From Macrotis lagotis (lineage: Eukaryota > Chordata > Mammalia > Peramelemorphia > Peramelidae): DNA of 64,000 bases. The notes below the pieces were generated by a model that saw only the letters and a list, made by a program, of their open reading frames with translations, was not told the origin of the DNA and searched no databases. Location: contig NC_133666.1 of NCBI RefSeq assembly GCF_037893015.1, forward strand, positions 256,686,294 through 256,750,293, read 5' to 3'. The number at the start of each line of letters is the position of its first letter. The first letter of the stretch is position 1. Both the position numbers and the translations under genes were made by a program. Shown here one piece after another: positions 1 to 12,619 of this stretch.

Positions 1-489
1 ATGCTACAAATCAGGATAAGTTTTATTATTTTGCCGATTATCTAAATATAACAAAGTGATAAAAAATTTTAATAATTCAGTCTAAACTTAAAGTAGATTG
101 TGAATGCATTTTTCTTTTGTTTTTTTTTGGAATGAGTTGTTAAATATTCATCTGCACACCAGTCTCCTCTCAAACTGAAAATCCCAAATTCCTTTGACAT
201 TCTAAAGTGTTCACTTGCTCAGGTATCCTTCAAACTACTGTCTGCTGCTCTACATATTCCCAAACACTCATTTATTTGCTTTTTTTGATAGGTCAATTCT
301 TTTAAGCAGTAATTTTGTGTAGCAGTGATAGTATTTCAATGGTTAGAGTACCAAGCTTCAAATCAAGAACATCTGGGCTTAAAACTAGTTTTTGGCCTAA
401 GTCATTTAATAGGCAATTCCCTGTTTATTAAATTATAGGTGGAAATCACTGATTACTTACATGATATATATATTTTTTTTACTGTATAC

Positions 490-665
490 TTAAAGCAGCA
501 GAGGCCTTGGAGCCAGGGAGACCTGGGTTCAAATTCTTCCTCTGATCTTCACTCTGACAGTACCCCAGGCAACTCCTTAAGATTACAAGTTGCAAAGGAG
601 ATACCAACATCCATTGGTAAAGAAGTCACTCCCTAGGAGTTCTTTATACCAATGAAATCACAAGT
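490..665 (+). mobile_element. CORE-SINE-like element with a distinct 3' body
   Basis: It has a tRNA-type B-box region (gagacctgggttcaaattc). This is followed not by the usual MIR 3' part but by a body with 'aagattacaagttgcaaaggag', 'accaacatccattggtaaag' and 'ccaatgaaatcacaag'. The same body recurs at 59815-59975, which shows that it is a dispersed family. I do not assign a family name. Confidence 0.55.
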
Positions 666-1243
666 CTAGTCCCTACATTTATTTGTGATTTTACTTTCAG
701 TGATGAAATAATATAAGAGCAGTCTAGATTCAGACCAATGTAGTTTGGTCAAAAAACCAAATTTATTACTTAGTGGTCAACACTCTGTTTATGGACCTCC
801 TCAAAATGAGTTAGGGTCATCCTTGTACAATAGACACATAATCAGGCTCAGTAGACACAATCAAGTTCAACAGATATACAAAAAGGTTCATACTCCTTTG
901 GCATAACTTGCAGTATCAACTTCATATCACCACAAATCTATGGAAGACTTCTGTGGAAGGACAAAGACTTAAGTACACAAAGGCAAATTATGATTTGAAT
1001 TTTGGCCCAGAAAAGCAGATGGAGAAACATAGTTCCCTTTTCTTATGGAGAGTTAGGAGAGTACAAGTGTGGAAGATTACATATCCTATTAGACATGTAA
1101 CTTGTATTGGTTGGTTTTGCATAATTGTTTTTCTTGGTTACCAGGGAAGAGTTCTAAGGATGGTTTGGTACATTTAGGAAAGGACTATGAAGAAACAGAA
1201 GACATGAACAAAACTTTAATAGTAAGAAAGGAAAAAAGAAAAA

Positions 1244-1303
1244 GGAAGGAAGGAAGGAAGGAAGGAAGGAAGGAAGGAAGGAAGGAAGGAAGGAAGGAAG
1301 GAA

Positions 1304-1393
<90 letters not shown>

Positions 1394-1396
1394 AAA
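1244..1396 (+). repeat. Compound microsatellite (GGAA)n then (GAAA)n
   Basis: About 65 bp of GGAA units passes directly into about 88 bp of GAAA units with hardly any interruption, giving a pure purine strand of 150 bp or more. Open frames on both strands here are by-products of the 4-bp period. Confidence 0.97.
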
Positions 1397-1744
1397 AAGG
1401 AAAAGCACAAGGTTAAGTCAGAGACCAATCTTGGAAAAAGCTGCATATGGCTCTGGTTCTTACTAATGACAGAGCAATATCACTCCTGAAGTATGGTAAA
1501 TAGTTTTGCCTGTGTTGTCTTTCATCTAGTTTTAAAAATTTCCAGACCCAGAAAATAAGAAAAAGGAGGTAAATAGGAATCTTTTAATTCAATAGGAATT
1601 TTTTCTGGGAAGGGGGCCAAAAAAGAGATCAGCAAAAACTGGTACAATTCACACTGTTAATGGGGAGAAGGAAAAGAAACTTTCCCTCCTGTCCCATAAT
1701 ACTGTTTCATTCTTCTCATCTTTCTGAGAGTTTATAGAATAATT

Positions 1745-1960
1745 GGATCCCAGATGGGATCCACCATAGGTTGGAAAGGATCAGCCTGTTGGAAAATCAT
1801 GCAGTCTACCACTTCCTCCCCAATTTTACAGATGAAGAAACAGGGGCTTCAAGATGTTAATTGTCCTCCCCAGATCAGTTATCTAGAGAGAAAGCAGTAG
1901 AGCTAGAGTTTAAATCAGGATTTCTGAATCCAAATCCCATGTGCTTTTCTATTGATAAAG
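1745..1960 (-). mobile_element. MIR-like CORE-SINE, antisense
   Basis: Contains 'attttacagatgaagaaacaggggcttcaa' and a diverged 'ccagatcagttatctag' core in the order expected of an inverted MIR. It is heavily diverged. Confidence 0.6.
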
Positions 1961-2044
1961 AGTATTCACAAAGCAAGATTAGGGAATTTTCTATCTTCAC
2001 AGTCATCTAAAATGAGACAGGCTTTGCTTATCTATAAAACTTTT

Positions 2045-2050
2045 TTTATT
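2045..2050 (-). terminator. Candidate polyadenylation signal AATAAA
   Basis: Plus-strand tttatt at this place is AATAAA on the minus strand, followed by an A-run and then a TG-containing stretch. It is the first canonical hexamer that I found below the stop codon. RNA 3' ends would be needed to confirm use. Confidence 0.35.
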
Positions 2051-2972
2051 AACAATGTAAAATGTTAAATATTTTACAATCTGAGCTAATTCCAGCATGC
2101 CCTATACAGGTTAATACTATGCTGATGTGCAGACACCATGCTTTGAATGTCAGTTAAAATGAAATGTGATAATAATCCAATTTTACATTTGAGGGTAATT
2201 GTATAGTTGACTATATCATTTCCTAACTGGATTATGTCATTCTCCAAGAAGTTGAAAAAAGACATCATTGGATCAAAAGGAAATTAGTTACTCTTATGCT
2301 CATATCCATCGTAAGAAGATATCAGGGTAATTGTGTATTTACAAAATTTTTGTAGCCTCCATATAATTTTTTTTAGCATTACAAATTAAGATATTTGTCT
2401 TTTGAAGCTGTTGGATAAATTCTGACAGAGTGGAAGACTAGACAGGAATGACAGCAGAGAAAGCAGCAGGAGAGGAATATAAGTTCTCTTAACAATATTA
2501 CTTCTAGTGGTTTAATAACGTTGACCTTAAATAGTTTTGTAATTTTAAATAGATTTCTATGTTTAAAGACTCTTTCATATGTGATAAAGTATTAACATGA
2601 GACTAGTAAGAGCTATAATTATGCTATACTGTACATGAAATCATTTGAAATTTATACAATACATAAAAAACTTAGAATGATTTTAAAATCATAATTCTTG
2701 CATCTAGTCAATGTATGGTTTAGAGCAGACATGCACTGGGTCATCTAAAAAAATCCTTTTAAAAACATCCTCCATTTTGAATCTGTTCTCTATCTAGTTC
2801 TTGACAATAATTAAAGTGTAAAACTCTTGAAGAGGGAGGGAAGAAAATTAAGAGGGAAGCATAGAAAACATAGTCAATAACCAATATTTGTGTGGTTCAA
2901 TCATCTGAAAAGTAAATGACATCTGTTTCTTTAATGTTCTGGCTTTCTTGGGGGAGTTTTAATGGAAATTGT
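2045..2972 (-). other. Putative 3' untranslated region of the minus-strand gene
   Basis: Sequence below the TAG stop is AT-rich, has no SINE, LINE or LTR that I recognise, and ends near the first minus-strand AATAAA. Its length, about 0.93 kb, is ordinary for a vertebrate 3'UTR. An ATTAAA lies much closer to the stop (about 2931-2936), so a short isoform is possible. The boundary is inferred. Confidence 0.45.
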
Positions 2973-3092
<120 letters not shown>

Positions 3093-3454
3093 TTAATAAG
3101 CATTTATCTTTTCTACTTTCTACATCCCCCAGAAAAAAAAATTGAAATTCTTGTAACAAATATTCTGAGTCAATCAAAAGAAATTCCCATATTTCCCACA
3201 GTCAGAAATGCCTGTCTCATTCTGTACTTTGAACCCATCACCTTTCTGTTAAGAGGTGGAGTAGCATAATAACCTTTTGTAATTATGATTGCTCACTGCA
3301 TTGATCATATATATTAAATCTTTTGTCTTTAAATTGTTTGTCTTTGCAATACTGTCATTGTCATATACATTTTCTCTGCTACTTTCCCCTCTAAGATTAC
3401 TCCTGAATGACCTTTTAGCTCGTACATATAGTTGTTTGCATGTTGCTTCCCTCA

Positions 3455-3570
3455 ATAGAATATGAACTCCTTGAGGAAAAGTATTGGTTGTTTACCTTTC
3501 TTTTTATTTTCAATACTTAGCAGAGTGTCAGACATAAGGTAATTTGATAAATTTTGTTAAACTGACTTGC
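3455..3570 (+). mobile_element. L2 LINE 3' end fragment
   Basis: Shows the typical L2 3'UTR order: 'agaatatgaactccttgagg', 'cagagtgtcagacataaggta', then a tail with 'aaattttgttaaactgac'. Confidence 0.6.
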
Positions 3571-3875
3571 CCCCTTCACTTTGCATTAGTTTTTACAACA
3601 CTTCCTAGGTGTTGCTGAACTCACTCTTTTTGCTGTTTCTTATAACACAATGGTATTCTATCACAAACTATAATTTATCCCCAATTGAGTAGCACCCTCA
3701 TAGTGATCAGTTCCTTGCTAAGTTTATACACCCAAAAACAAATCAATCAATCCTATGAAATGAGTCTAAGGGAAAAAAAGAAACCACAACAATCTATTAT
3801 CCTTTGACTAAGAAGTTATAACTGTCCTTTGATAGTGAGTTAATGTTTCAGTTCCTTGCTCCACCTCAGTATCTT

Positions 3876-4034
3876 TTTTTTTAATTTTTATTTATTTATG
3901 ACAGTGGGGTTAAGTGACTTGCCCAAAGTCACACAGCTAGGAAATTAAGTGTCTGAGGTTGTATTTGAACTCAGATCCTCCTGACTCCAGGGCCAGTGCT
4001 CTATTCGATACTGCACCACCTACTAGCTGCCCCC
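3876..4034 (-). mobile_element. WSINE1-like tRNA-derived SINE, antisense
   Basis: An inverted, nearly full-length copy: A/T-rich tail remnant, 'ggggttaagtgacttgccc', 'cacacagctagg', 'aagtgtctgagg', 'ctcctgactccagggcc' and the head 'ctagctgcccc'. It is one of the younger repeat copies in the window. Confidence 0.9.
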
Positions 4035-4659
4035 TCCTCCTCAGTATCTTGATGTTCAGGCCAAGCCTAATCTATACACAAGCTTAATCTATACTCAATC
4101 AATGATGCTCACTGGCTCTATGATATGGTTAGTAAAATCCATCACTTGATGGCCACTATAATAATAACATACAGCTAAGCTGGTCTTTAAATGAAAGAAA
4201 CACAATATCCAGCCTCAGACCCTGATTGAAAAGATTTCAATTTAGTAGGACCTGATAGTGCATGTACTATGCCACTACAGCCCCAGAAAATTCAGATTAC
4301 AATAATGAGGTTATCACAGAGGAGGAATTCAATGGTGTTTATCATCAATGAACAATAGCAAAGTGGAAGAAATCAATCAACCTACAACAACTGTTCCTCC
4401 AACCCAAAAGGGTAGAATACTCTAGTGGCTGTAGTCGTTGGCAGAGGAAGTAACCAAAAGGATCCCTCATAGTCCTTGTCCCTTCTAACTACTCCCCTAA
4501 CAGGCTAACTTTAGACTTGTGGGCATTTTCCTCTTTTGAGAAGCAGCTTCACTAAATAACTGTTTTTCTTGCCTCCAGATTTATAGTTCAAGCTTGCAGA
4601 AAGGTCCAGGACAGTTAGTTGGATAAAGGAAGGAACTGTATGCTAAAAGATGCTGACTC

Positions 4660-4738
4660 TACTTGTAAACTCAGAGTCCAACACAATTTCTAAAACATAG
4701 GAAGTACTTAATAAATCCTTGTTGACTAATTGATTTCT
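4660..4738 (+). mobile_element. L2 LINE 3' end fragment (short)
   Basis: The run 'ataggaagtacttaataaat' plus 'ccttgttgact' is the L2 3' terminus. Confidence 0.55.
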
Positions 4739-6739
4739 CATCTTGATGTCTGAATCTGAAGGCTCAAGATCTCATCAAGAAAGAAACATGAATCTCTCTT
4801 GTTCTCTTGATTAAACAGGGCTACCCAAATATATGCCCCTTGACTTCCCTTTTCTTCCTCAAGGTTTGCTTTCACATCATGTCATTCCTATTTGTGTGTG
4901 CAGGGAGGACCCCTACAATGGTATTTCTGAAAATAGGATTTGATGCATTCAGATGGAACTAGGAGGGCAATACAGAATTAGGGAAGTTCATCTTTTGAGA
5001 TCAAATTAATCAAACCACACAGTTACTTGAGCTCAATAAGTTAAAATACTTTTTACTTAAAATCCTTATTTCTAGAGCCTTCAAAAAAAACAAGGCCGTC
5101 TCATTCCTCTCAGAGTAAAAAACAATCCACTGTTGTTAACATATTGGAAGCTAGAAATAGGACATCTTTTATACTTAAACTTCCAACTAGTTAAGATACA
5201 TAAAACAATGTAACATATTGTAATAAGATAATTCAGGGATGAATCATGCCTCAAAAACTGAAAGAAAAAACATTTAATTTCATTATAATCATAAATATTA
5301 TACTTTCATCACCAACTTACTACATATAATATATACATAAATTCCAATTAAATGCATATTTAACTTATTTGATATATTGGAACTACCTCAGAAATTGCAA
5401 TTTTAACAATAACTTTTTGCAATAACTCTTTGAATCCTGGATGGATTTTTGGCAATCCCACTCTATCAAGTAATTCAAGATTCTCTGGCTCATGTTCATC
5501 AAATCTACAATAATCCCTTTATGAGGAACAAGATCTTAGCATTTTAAGTAGCAGGTATCTTTTATTAATAGACTATAAATTATTTTTCTTTGCTTTAAAG
5601 GAATTCAGAAGATTACTTTTCCTGACTCACATATCTCGATATTTGATAAAATTTTGGATAGCTAATACAGTGTTGTTGTTTATATATAAACCAAGAGAAT
5701 TAACATATGTATTTTTATATGACAGGAAATACTTCAGGGGACATAAGATTTCATCCATGTTATGTAAGTAAAGTGCAGATCACCACCCATTCATTTGTGA
5801 TTTTTCTCTATGTCCTATCATAAATTAGCCACAAGGGGGTCTACTCAGGGGGCTAAAGGCTTTATGTTCTTTTGACATTTCAAGGATACTATTTTCTATA
5901 ACTGAGCTGAATTTGCAAAGTGGTGGGGTGGGGTGGGTGGAGATATGGGGAAAGAATGAAGAGTACATCTGTAGGATAAAGAGGAAAGAGTATGTATAAG
6001 ATCTCATTCTTATGTTTTTCCACATGGGCAGATAAGGATGAATTAGTCTCCATCAGTGAAGGGAATATTTACACCAAGTTCACAAATCCACTAGGATATA
6101 AAAAAACACCAACAGTTGTAGCACCACAATCACACTTTGTTTTTAGGTGTAAGCTAAAGTACTCTCTTTTCATAGTACCACTACATATATCTGTAATGAG
6201 AGGCAGCCACAACCTATGGCTTGTTCAGCTCTCCTTAAGCTTATAGCATTTGCTTACTTATGGGAAGTGATGGAAGAGATTGCTGGTTGCTCAGGATCTT
6301 AGCAGCACAGTTAAAAATGGCTTTCAGGAGACCTTTGCCCCACACTCATGACTCCTTCCTTCCTCCTCAAACCTCACACCCTATGGCTGAAATGACACCA
6401 AAAAAATCAAAATGCCTTTGCCAGGAATTCTGAGCAGCTTCCACACCATGGGAAGCTCAGCACTTGGATCTGATGCTGAAATTCACAAAGTGGTGACCTA
6501 CGGAAAGAGCTGTTTGAAATAAATGAGATGAATTGAAAACCAAAGGAAAGCACCACATGGGCTGGAATTTTCTCTATGAACAGGCAACGAGTGAGAAACA
6601 ATATGGGCAAGGTGGCAAAATCCCTGGGTTAATCCTTTAGGACAGGTTTGGCCCCTGTTGGCTAACAAGGCTGTTTCAAACCATGTCACGGGGTCTATTT
6701 AGAGAAAATAAGCTAATGAGACCATCCCAACTGTGCAGC

Positions 6740-7085
6740 AGCAGCAAGGTCTCAGGACTCTCATCTCTGAATGAGGCTGACAATGCCAATCTCATTTGCC
6801 TTCTCAGGCCTGTTGCAGGGATCAAGATACAGATATTTTGTGGGGTGCTCTGCAAATATTTAGGCCCTATATCAAAGTTACTGTGAGGGAAAACAACCAA
6901 AATGCTGGTTTGAGTCCCAGTTTTGTCTCTGTCTGTCACTTACCAGCTGTGTGATCATGGGCAGGTCATTTCAGGTCTCTGAGCCTTTGTTTCCTCTTCT
7001 TGTAAAACAGGGAATAACCCTATTGGCCCTACCTACTTGAGGGGTTCTTGTAAAGTGCTATATAAATATAAAATTATTATACAGA
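6740..7085 (+). mobile_element. Two adjacent MIR-like CORE-SINE fragments
   Basis: 6740-6870 has the MIR 3' part (gaggctgacaatgcc, then gctctgcaaatattta). 6900-7085 has a fuller sense copy (cacttaccagctgtgtgatc, tgagcctttgtttcc, gtaaagtgctatataaat). Confidence 0.65.
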
Positions 7086-7233
7086 TAATAGATCCCTAGC
7101 TTTAGAGTTGATGTCTCATATTCTCTTCACTCCTATTGTCCAAAGTCAGTTCCTGCTGGTGTGCCATCTCCCCCCAATCCTAAGCCTTGTGCTAGCTGCC
7201 CCATAGGGCTCTTTTTCTTTAAAAGATAGACAC

Positions 7234-7400
7234 CCAGGGGCAGCTCAGTGGTGCAGTGGATAGAACACCAGCCCTGGAGTCAGGAGTACCTGAGTTCAAA
7301 TGTGACCTCAGACACTTAATGATTACCTAGATGTGTGACCTTGGGCAAGTCAATTAACCCCATTTGCCTTGCAAAAAAACCCCCAAAATAAAAAAAAATA
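7234..7400 (+). mobile_element. WSINE1-like SINE, sense, A-rich tail
   Basis: Full head-to-tail copy starting 'ggggcagctcagtggtgcag' and ending in 'ttgccttgc' plus an A-rich tail. Imperfect flanking direct repeats (taaaagatagacaccc and taaaagacaaccc) suggest the target-site duplication. It lies just 5' of an L1 5'UTR fragment. Confidence 0.9.
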
Positions 7401-8610
7401 AAAGACAACCCAAGGTGGAGCCAAGAGTAGAGTATTTTAGCTGAGCTCTCCCAACACACACTTCAAACAATTTTAGAAAGTATATAAAGCTGAATTCTCA
7501 ATGGGATAATGAACAAAAAGTCACAATGAATCATTTTTCCATGCAAGAGCAGCTTAAGAGAGAAAGGAAGTGTGCTGACACATGTGAGCATGGAGTAACA
7601 TGTGCTGCTGACCTTGGTGACAGCACAGTAATAGTGGTATCAGGAGAATCCACTGCCCGGGGAAGATAAGAAGACTGAACACTTAGTGGAAAGGTATTCT
7701 GGGGGATCCTTGCGTTAGCACTGGGCAAAGAATTGGGCACCATTTGGCAGCTCCAAATTACCAGTTCCTCCATTATATAGTTCCTGATTGCTGTTCCAGG
7801 ATGAAAAGGAATAACTGTAGTCACAAAGGGGCAGGAGCCCTACCTGGATAAGGAACAGAGGAAGACCAGGAAGGCAATGACTAGATCAATCTCACTTTGG
7901 AAGTCCTAAAAACTTACAAGTTCCTAGATCTGAAAAAGACAAGCTCAGAGTAGATATTCCCCAAAGGTGAGCAGAATCCAATCTAACAGAAAGTTGAAGA
8001 AACAGGATGGGGAAAAAAAAGAAAGAAAGAAACAGGATGGGAAAATGAGCAAACAACAAAAACAATGACCATAAAAATTACTATGGTGACAGAGAAGCAA
8101 AGACATAAACTCAGAAGACAATGACTTGAAACATCTACAAGCAAAGTCTCAAAAAAAAATTGCACAGTGAACAGAAGTCTAGCAATAATTCATAGAAGAG
8201 CTGAAGAAAGAGATTAAAAAGAAGAGCAAAAAATAATTTAAAAATCAAATAAAGGGGTAGCTAGGTGGCACAGTGGATAGAACACCAGACCTGAAGTCAG
8301 GAGGACCTGAGTTCAAATCCAGCCTCAGACACTTACCTAATGGCATGACCTTAACCCTATTAATAGCCTAGCAAAATAAAAAAAAATAAAAATTAAAGGA
8401 AAAAATAAGAAAAGAAATGAGAGCAATACAAGAAAAATCATAAAAGAGAATTACCAGTTTGGAAAAAGAACCACAAAAAATACTAAAGAAAGCAATTCCT
8501 TAAAAATTAGTCAAGTGATGCTAGTAACTCCATGAGACACCAAGAAGCAATAAAACAAAGTCTAAAGACTAAAAAAATAAAAAGAGCCAAACTATTTATC
8601 AAAAAGGACT
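7401..8610 (+). mobile_element. L1 5'UTR and start of ORF1, broken, interrupted by a SINE
   Basis: The segment is collinear with the 5' end of marsupial L1 as I know it: a 5'UTR part sharing 'tctcccaac' and 'caaacaa' blocks with the 14.55-kb fragment, then an ORF1 start at 8045 (MSKQQKQ followed at once by a stop), then K/E/Q-rich coiled-coil coding remnants (for example near 8400-8470) with several stops. It has no ORF2 or 3' end, the reverse of the usual 5' truncation. A SINE at 8252-8396 splits it. ORF1 is dead. Divergence suggests an old insertion. Confidence 0.7.
8252..8396 (+). mobile_element. WSINE1-like SINE inserted into L1 ORF1
   Basis: Starts 'ggggtagctaggtggcacag', has 'ggacctgagttcaaatccag', and ends in an A/T-rich tail. 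Flanks share 'aaaaatcaaa' and 'aaaaattaaagg', consistent with a diverged target-site duplication in the A-rich ORF1. Confidence 0.88.
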
Positions 8611-9151
8611 TGCAAGTTTTTGGTATCTAAACAACTGAATGTTGTTGACTTGATTTCTCCCTCTGAAGAGTCCAAAGATATGTTTTGAGAATACAAATTG
8701 TAACATTTTAACACTTAAAAAGCAAGGAAAGGGAAACAGTTAAAAGAGGATGGAGGGAAGAAAAGGTTGGAACAAGTAAGAGAGGAAAGATGGGGTAAGC
8801 AGAATTCTAGATCAGATGATGGTAAATTTATACTGTTTAGGTTGATGCAAAATTCTGGAAGTCAAGGCAGCCAATGGGAGTATTGTGCCCTTGTAATAAT
8901 GACAGAGTAGTCCAATAAGTATGGGAATATGGGTTATGCTAAAAAAAAATGCTTACTAGGGTGCCCCACTGAAGAAAAAGAATACCTTGGAAAGAGGAAT
9001 TTACAAGTTGTACCTGATATCCAGCCACATGCACAAGGCTATGGCTGGACTCTGGGACCAGAAGGAGTGCTCACATTGGAACATATAGCTGATTATTTCT
9101 AGGAATGCACAAAGATTATTGAAAGTATATTGGAATTTGTGTCAAAATATA

Positions 9152-9152
9152 A

Positions 9153-9207
<55 letters not shown>
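9152..9207 (+). repeat. (GATA)n microsatellite
   Basis: About 13 near-perfect GATA/ATAG units. Confidence 0.97.
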
Positions 9208-9559
9208 TTTGGTGAAGAAGAGCTTTTGGCTACAAGCTATAAAATATCCAAGGTGACATTTTAATATTAGAATGGACCACAAGGAGCCCTTACAAATTCC
9301 TTCATTCATAAACCATTTACTCAGCACCTATTGTGTGCCACAGCTTACCAGGTCTATGAAGGCTCAGTATCCTAGGCATCTTGTCTTCTTACTAGGGAAC
9401 TTCCCTTGTTACCTGAGGATTTCTCGTTCTATGTGTGTCTGTCATGTTGGTCCCTTTCTTCCATCAATGAGTTCCTTCCAAGATTTGCTACTATGACTCA
9501 ACTGACTTTTCATCCTGGAACTTTCCTATGCATCTGGAGCTTTTTTAACCTGCAACATC

Positions 9560-9815
9560 CTTCTGTCATATTTGTCCCTTTCTCTTACAGGTGAGTTGCC
9601 TCTGGGGTCTTTGTTTTCAAGACATTCAAAAGTCCTTTATTCTTCTCCAGACTATGCCTTTAACTCTAAGATATACTCAGACCTTCCTTTACCTTCACTC
9701 TACCCCCTAATTTCATTCCCATTTTAAGTGTTACTTTTTACCACTAGAATGTAAATTCCTTGAGGGCAGGACTATCTTTTTTTTTTCTCTTGACTGTGAC
9801 ATATAGTAATAAAGA
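9560..9815 (+). mobile_element. L2 LINE 3'UTR fragment
   Basis: Pyrimidine-rich L2 3'UTR followed by 'ccactagaatgtaaattcc' and 'ttgagggcagg'. Diverged upstream limit. Confidence 0.55.
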
Positions 9816-11245
9816 TTTCTTGCCTCCCCTGACTGCCTGCTATTCGGGTCACTTCGGCTCTGATTTTGGGAGTCTAGATTAAAACAAACAGACTACAGGC
9901 TTGGAGAGGATCTAGAAAGTCTATTTTCAGGTCTCTCCCATTGTGAGGCAGTGGATTCTGCAAATGCTATGCTGGTACACTGAATTAGTTTTTAAACTGA
10001 ACTTCTGTTTGTTATCCCTTTCAAGAACTGTGAACTCTGAACTGCTAAAAATAAAAAATGTATCAAAATGAAGGATAAATGAAAAGATGGTGAGAAATCT
10101 AGCTGCCTGTAGGTGGGTGCATTTGGTTGTATTAACATTCTAGAATAGTGAAAAAATGGTAGTTTTGCTAAGCCACTTAAAGTTTGCTGACAAAAGGAAA
10201 AGTACCAAAGACCCCAGGAAGGGTGGGCAAGTGTTATCCTGACTTAACAAAGGAAATAGGATGCAGATGATAGTGTGACTACTTCAAGCAAACTTCTAAA
10301 CATATTTAAAGGAATAATTTTGAAAAGGTGGTGGTACATATTAAGTGCCACCATGATTTCACTGAGATCAGGAGGTCATACCAAATTTTCTTTCTAGAAT
10401 AACCAGACTCTTAGAGTGTACTGTAGGTATATATTCAGTAATTTAATGTTACCTTTGTGGGGAAAATGAAGTAAACCAGGGGTCTAATCTCTGCCTTGTA
10501 ACAAGGAACATTTGCATCAGCATCTTGGACAAATAAAAGGCATGCTTGTCAGATCAGCAGATTAACACAAAACCGGGAAGGAGAGCTAGCATGATAATGA
10601 TGGTCAGTATTCAAACTGATTTTGACAGACTAGAAACTAATATGATTCAATTTAACAGGAATAAAAAAAAATCACATTAGTAGAACATGAAAGAAGCATA
10701 ACTAGACAATAAATTTCATGAAAAAGGTAGAGGGATTTTAGTAAATTACAAACTCAACAAAAGTTGATGATGAGACATGGAGGCCAAAAGAAGCTAATCC
10801 TATTACTAATGATGGAACATTCCACCTACCTCCTGATAGGTGAAAGATAGGGCTCAAAGAGACTTTTTTTCCTGCAGAGGCATAGGGCTCAAGATGAGCA
10901 TAATTGAAAATTTGAAATCCTGTGTTCACGTCTTGGCTTTTCTTTTTAGGAAGATCAGAGACAGACTGGATAGTGTCTAGATAGCTAGAGAATTGGAGAC
11001 TGGGTCATATTGGTCACAGAGAGAATAAGAATTGGTCAAAGTTAGCCTGAATAACAGAAAAATTGAAGGGACAACAGAATAATTGAAGAGCAGTCTTGAG
11101 TAAGAAAGGCTAAAGGCTTGAACTTAAAGTAGAAAGAGTTGAAGAGATACAGTTTTAGATTTAATTTTTTTTTATAGCATTTAGAGCTCAGAACTGAGAA
11201 GGCCACCGCTGGATGGCCACTTTTCAGCTGAACTGAAGAAGCTAT

Positions 11246-11413
11246 GGGGTGTCTAGGTGGCGCAGTGGATAGAGCACTGGCTTTGGAGTCAGGAGTACCT
11301 GAGTCCAAATCCGGCCTCAGACACTTAATAATTACCTAGCCATGTGGCTTTGGGCAAGCCACTTAACCCCATTGCCTTGCAAAAAAAAAAAAACTAAAAA
11401 AAAAAAAAAAAAA
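11246..11413 (+). mobile_element. WSINE1-like SINE with perfect 14-bp target-site duplication
   Basis: A full copy (ggtggcgcagtggatagagc head, A-rich tail with one interruption). The direct repeat GAACTGAAGAAGCT lies at 11230-11243 and again at 11414-11427, exactly flanking the element. This defines its ends and shows retrotransposition by L1-type machinery. Confidence 0.95.
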
Positions 11414-12059
11414 GAACTGAAGAAGCTGTACTTGTTCCTCAATAGATTAGACCAGATCAGTTCTCCAGCAGCTTGAATTCTCCTCCCCTGGACTTTCCTG
11501 GGGGTAGGCTGGAGATCTAAGTCTTACTCTATTCTGGACTTGCTATGGACCTCCTCAATTCAGGCTAGCTCATCCCCCACCCTTATCATCCAGGGTCCCA
11601 CATAAAGAGACTGTGTAGTGTTGGACCCCTTCCTTCTCCCCCATCTGCCCTCTATAATTCCAGGTCACATGACTATACTCTTAAAATAAGTGATAACTCT
11701 TCAGAGATTCTGTGTCTGTCATTTTACTGGTTTATATCAAAGTCATGTTTTTTTTCCTCTGTGAGGGAAAGCCCATAGTTCAGAAACTGCAAACTGTTAA
11801 CCTGCTATGGGTGCAACTTCTCTCCACCTGTGTTGTTCCCATATGTTCTAGTGCCAGCACAAAAATGCCTCTTCCTGATATTTAGACACCATTTTTAGAT
11901 GATTATAAGGATGTGAGAAACAAAATGCTCAATTCAAAGTGTTGATGCCTATACAGATTTTGCTGGCTCCCTCCAAGGTATATCATTTGTATTGAATTGC
12001 TTTTACAAACATGTGATTCTCCTTCCCTTGCCTAGTTGTTTCCCACCCCCATCCCCCCA

Positions 12060-12178
12060 CCACTGAAATGCTAACAGGGCAAGGACAGTTTCATTTTTTT
12101 ATTTTATTTCCCCTGCACATAGTTCAATACTTGGTACAGAGGAGGCTCTTTGTTAATCCTTGTTGAACTGATTCCAAT
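12060..12178 (+). mobile_element. L2 LINE 3' end fragment
   Basis: 'agggcaaggacagtttcat', 'acttggtacagaggaggctc', 'ttgttgaactg' in L2 3' order. Confidence 0.55.
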
Positions 12179-12360
12179 CAAATTTACTTATCATCAGTTC
12201 TGATCTTGATTCTTACTAGACTCAGCAAACTGGATAGCAGTCAAAGTTGCCCATATTTATAGCATTTAAGTTTCCTGTGGTTGAAGTTCTTGCTTTTAAA
12301 TACATATGGTAGATACTTACATGGGTTGTATTGTTTTAAACTGAAATCTAGACTTAACCT

Positions 12361-12568
12361 AGAAGCAGCTAGTGGCTCAGTAAATAGAGCTGGTGTCAGA
12401 AAGACCTGAGTTTAAATTTGGCCTCAGATACTTCTCAACTGTGTAATCCTGGACAACTTCTGTTTGTCTCAGTTTTCTCATCTGTAAAATGAGCTGGAGA
12501 AGGAAATGGAAAACCACTGAAGTATCTTTGTCAAGAAAACTGAAAAGCCTGAACAACAACAGACAATT
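12361..12568 (+). mobile_element. Mar1-like CORE-SINE, sense
   Basis: tRNA-like head (cagctagtggctcagtaaat), CORE (cctcagttttctcatctgt equivalents), then the diagnostic 'gagctggagaaggaaatgg' and 'aagtatctttgtcaagaaaa', ending in 'gaacaacaaca'. Confidence 0.88.
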
Positions 12569-12619
12569 AAGAGGTAATAATAATTTTTTCCATTTCTCAC
12601 GGTAGATGTTGACAATGGT

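Larger units (their letters stand above)
1..2044. other. Flank downstream of the gene: degenerate SINEs, simple repeat, otherwise nothing recognised
   Basis: Besides the SINE remnants at about 315-440 and 490-665, the GGAA/GAAA tract and an antisense MIR-like copy at 1745-1960, I see no gene, exon or regulatory motif here. The short open frames in the purine tract arise from the repeat. Confidence 0.5.

Noticed and set aside
1102..1446. Overlapping open frames on both strands in the GGAA/GAAA tract
   Set aside because: They follow from a 4-bp repeat without stops in any frame; no start context, no homology.
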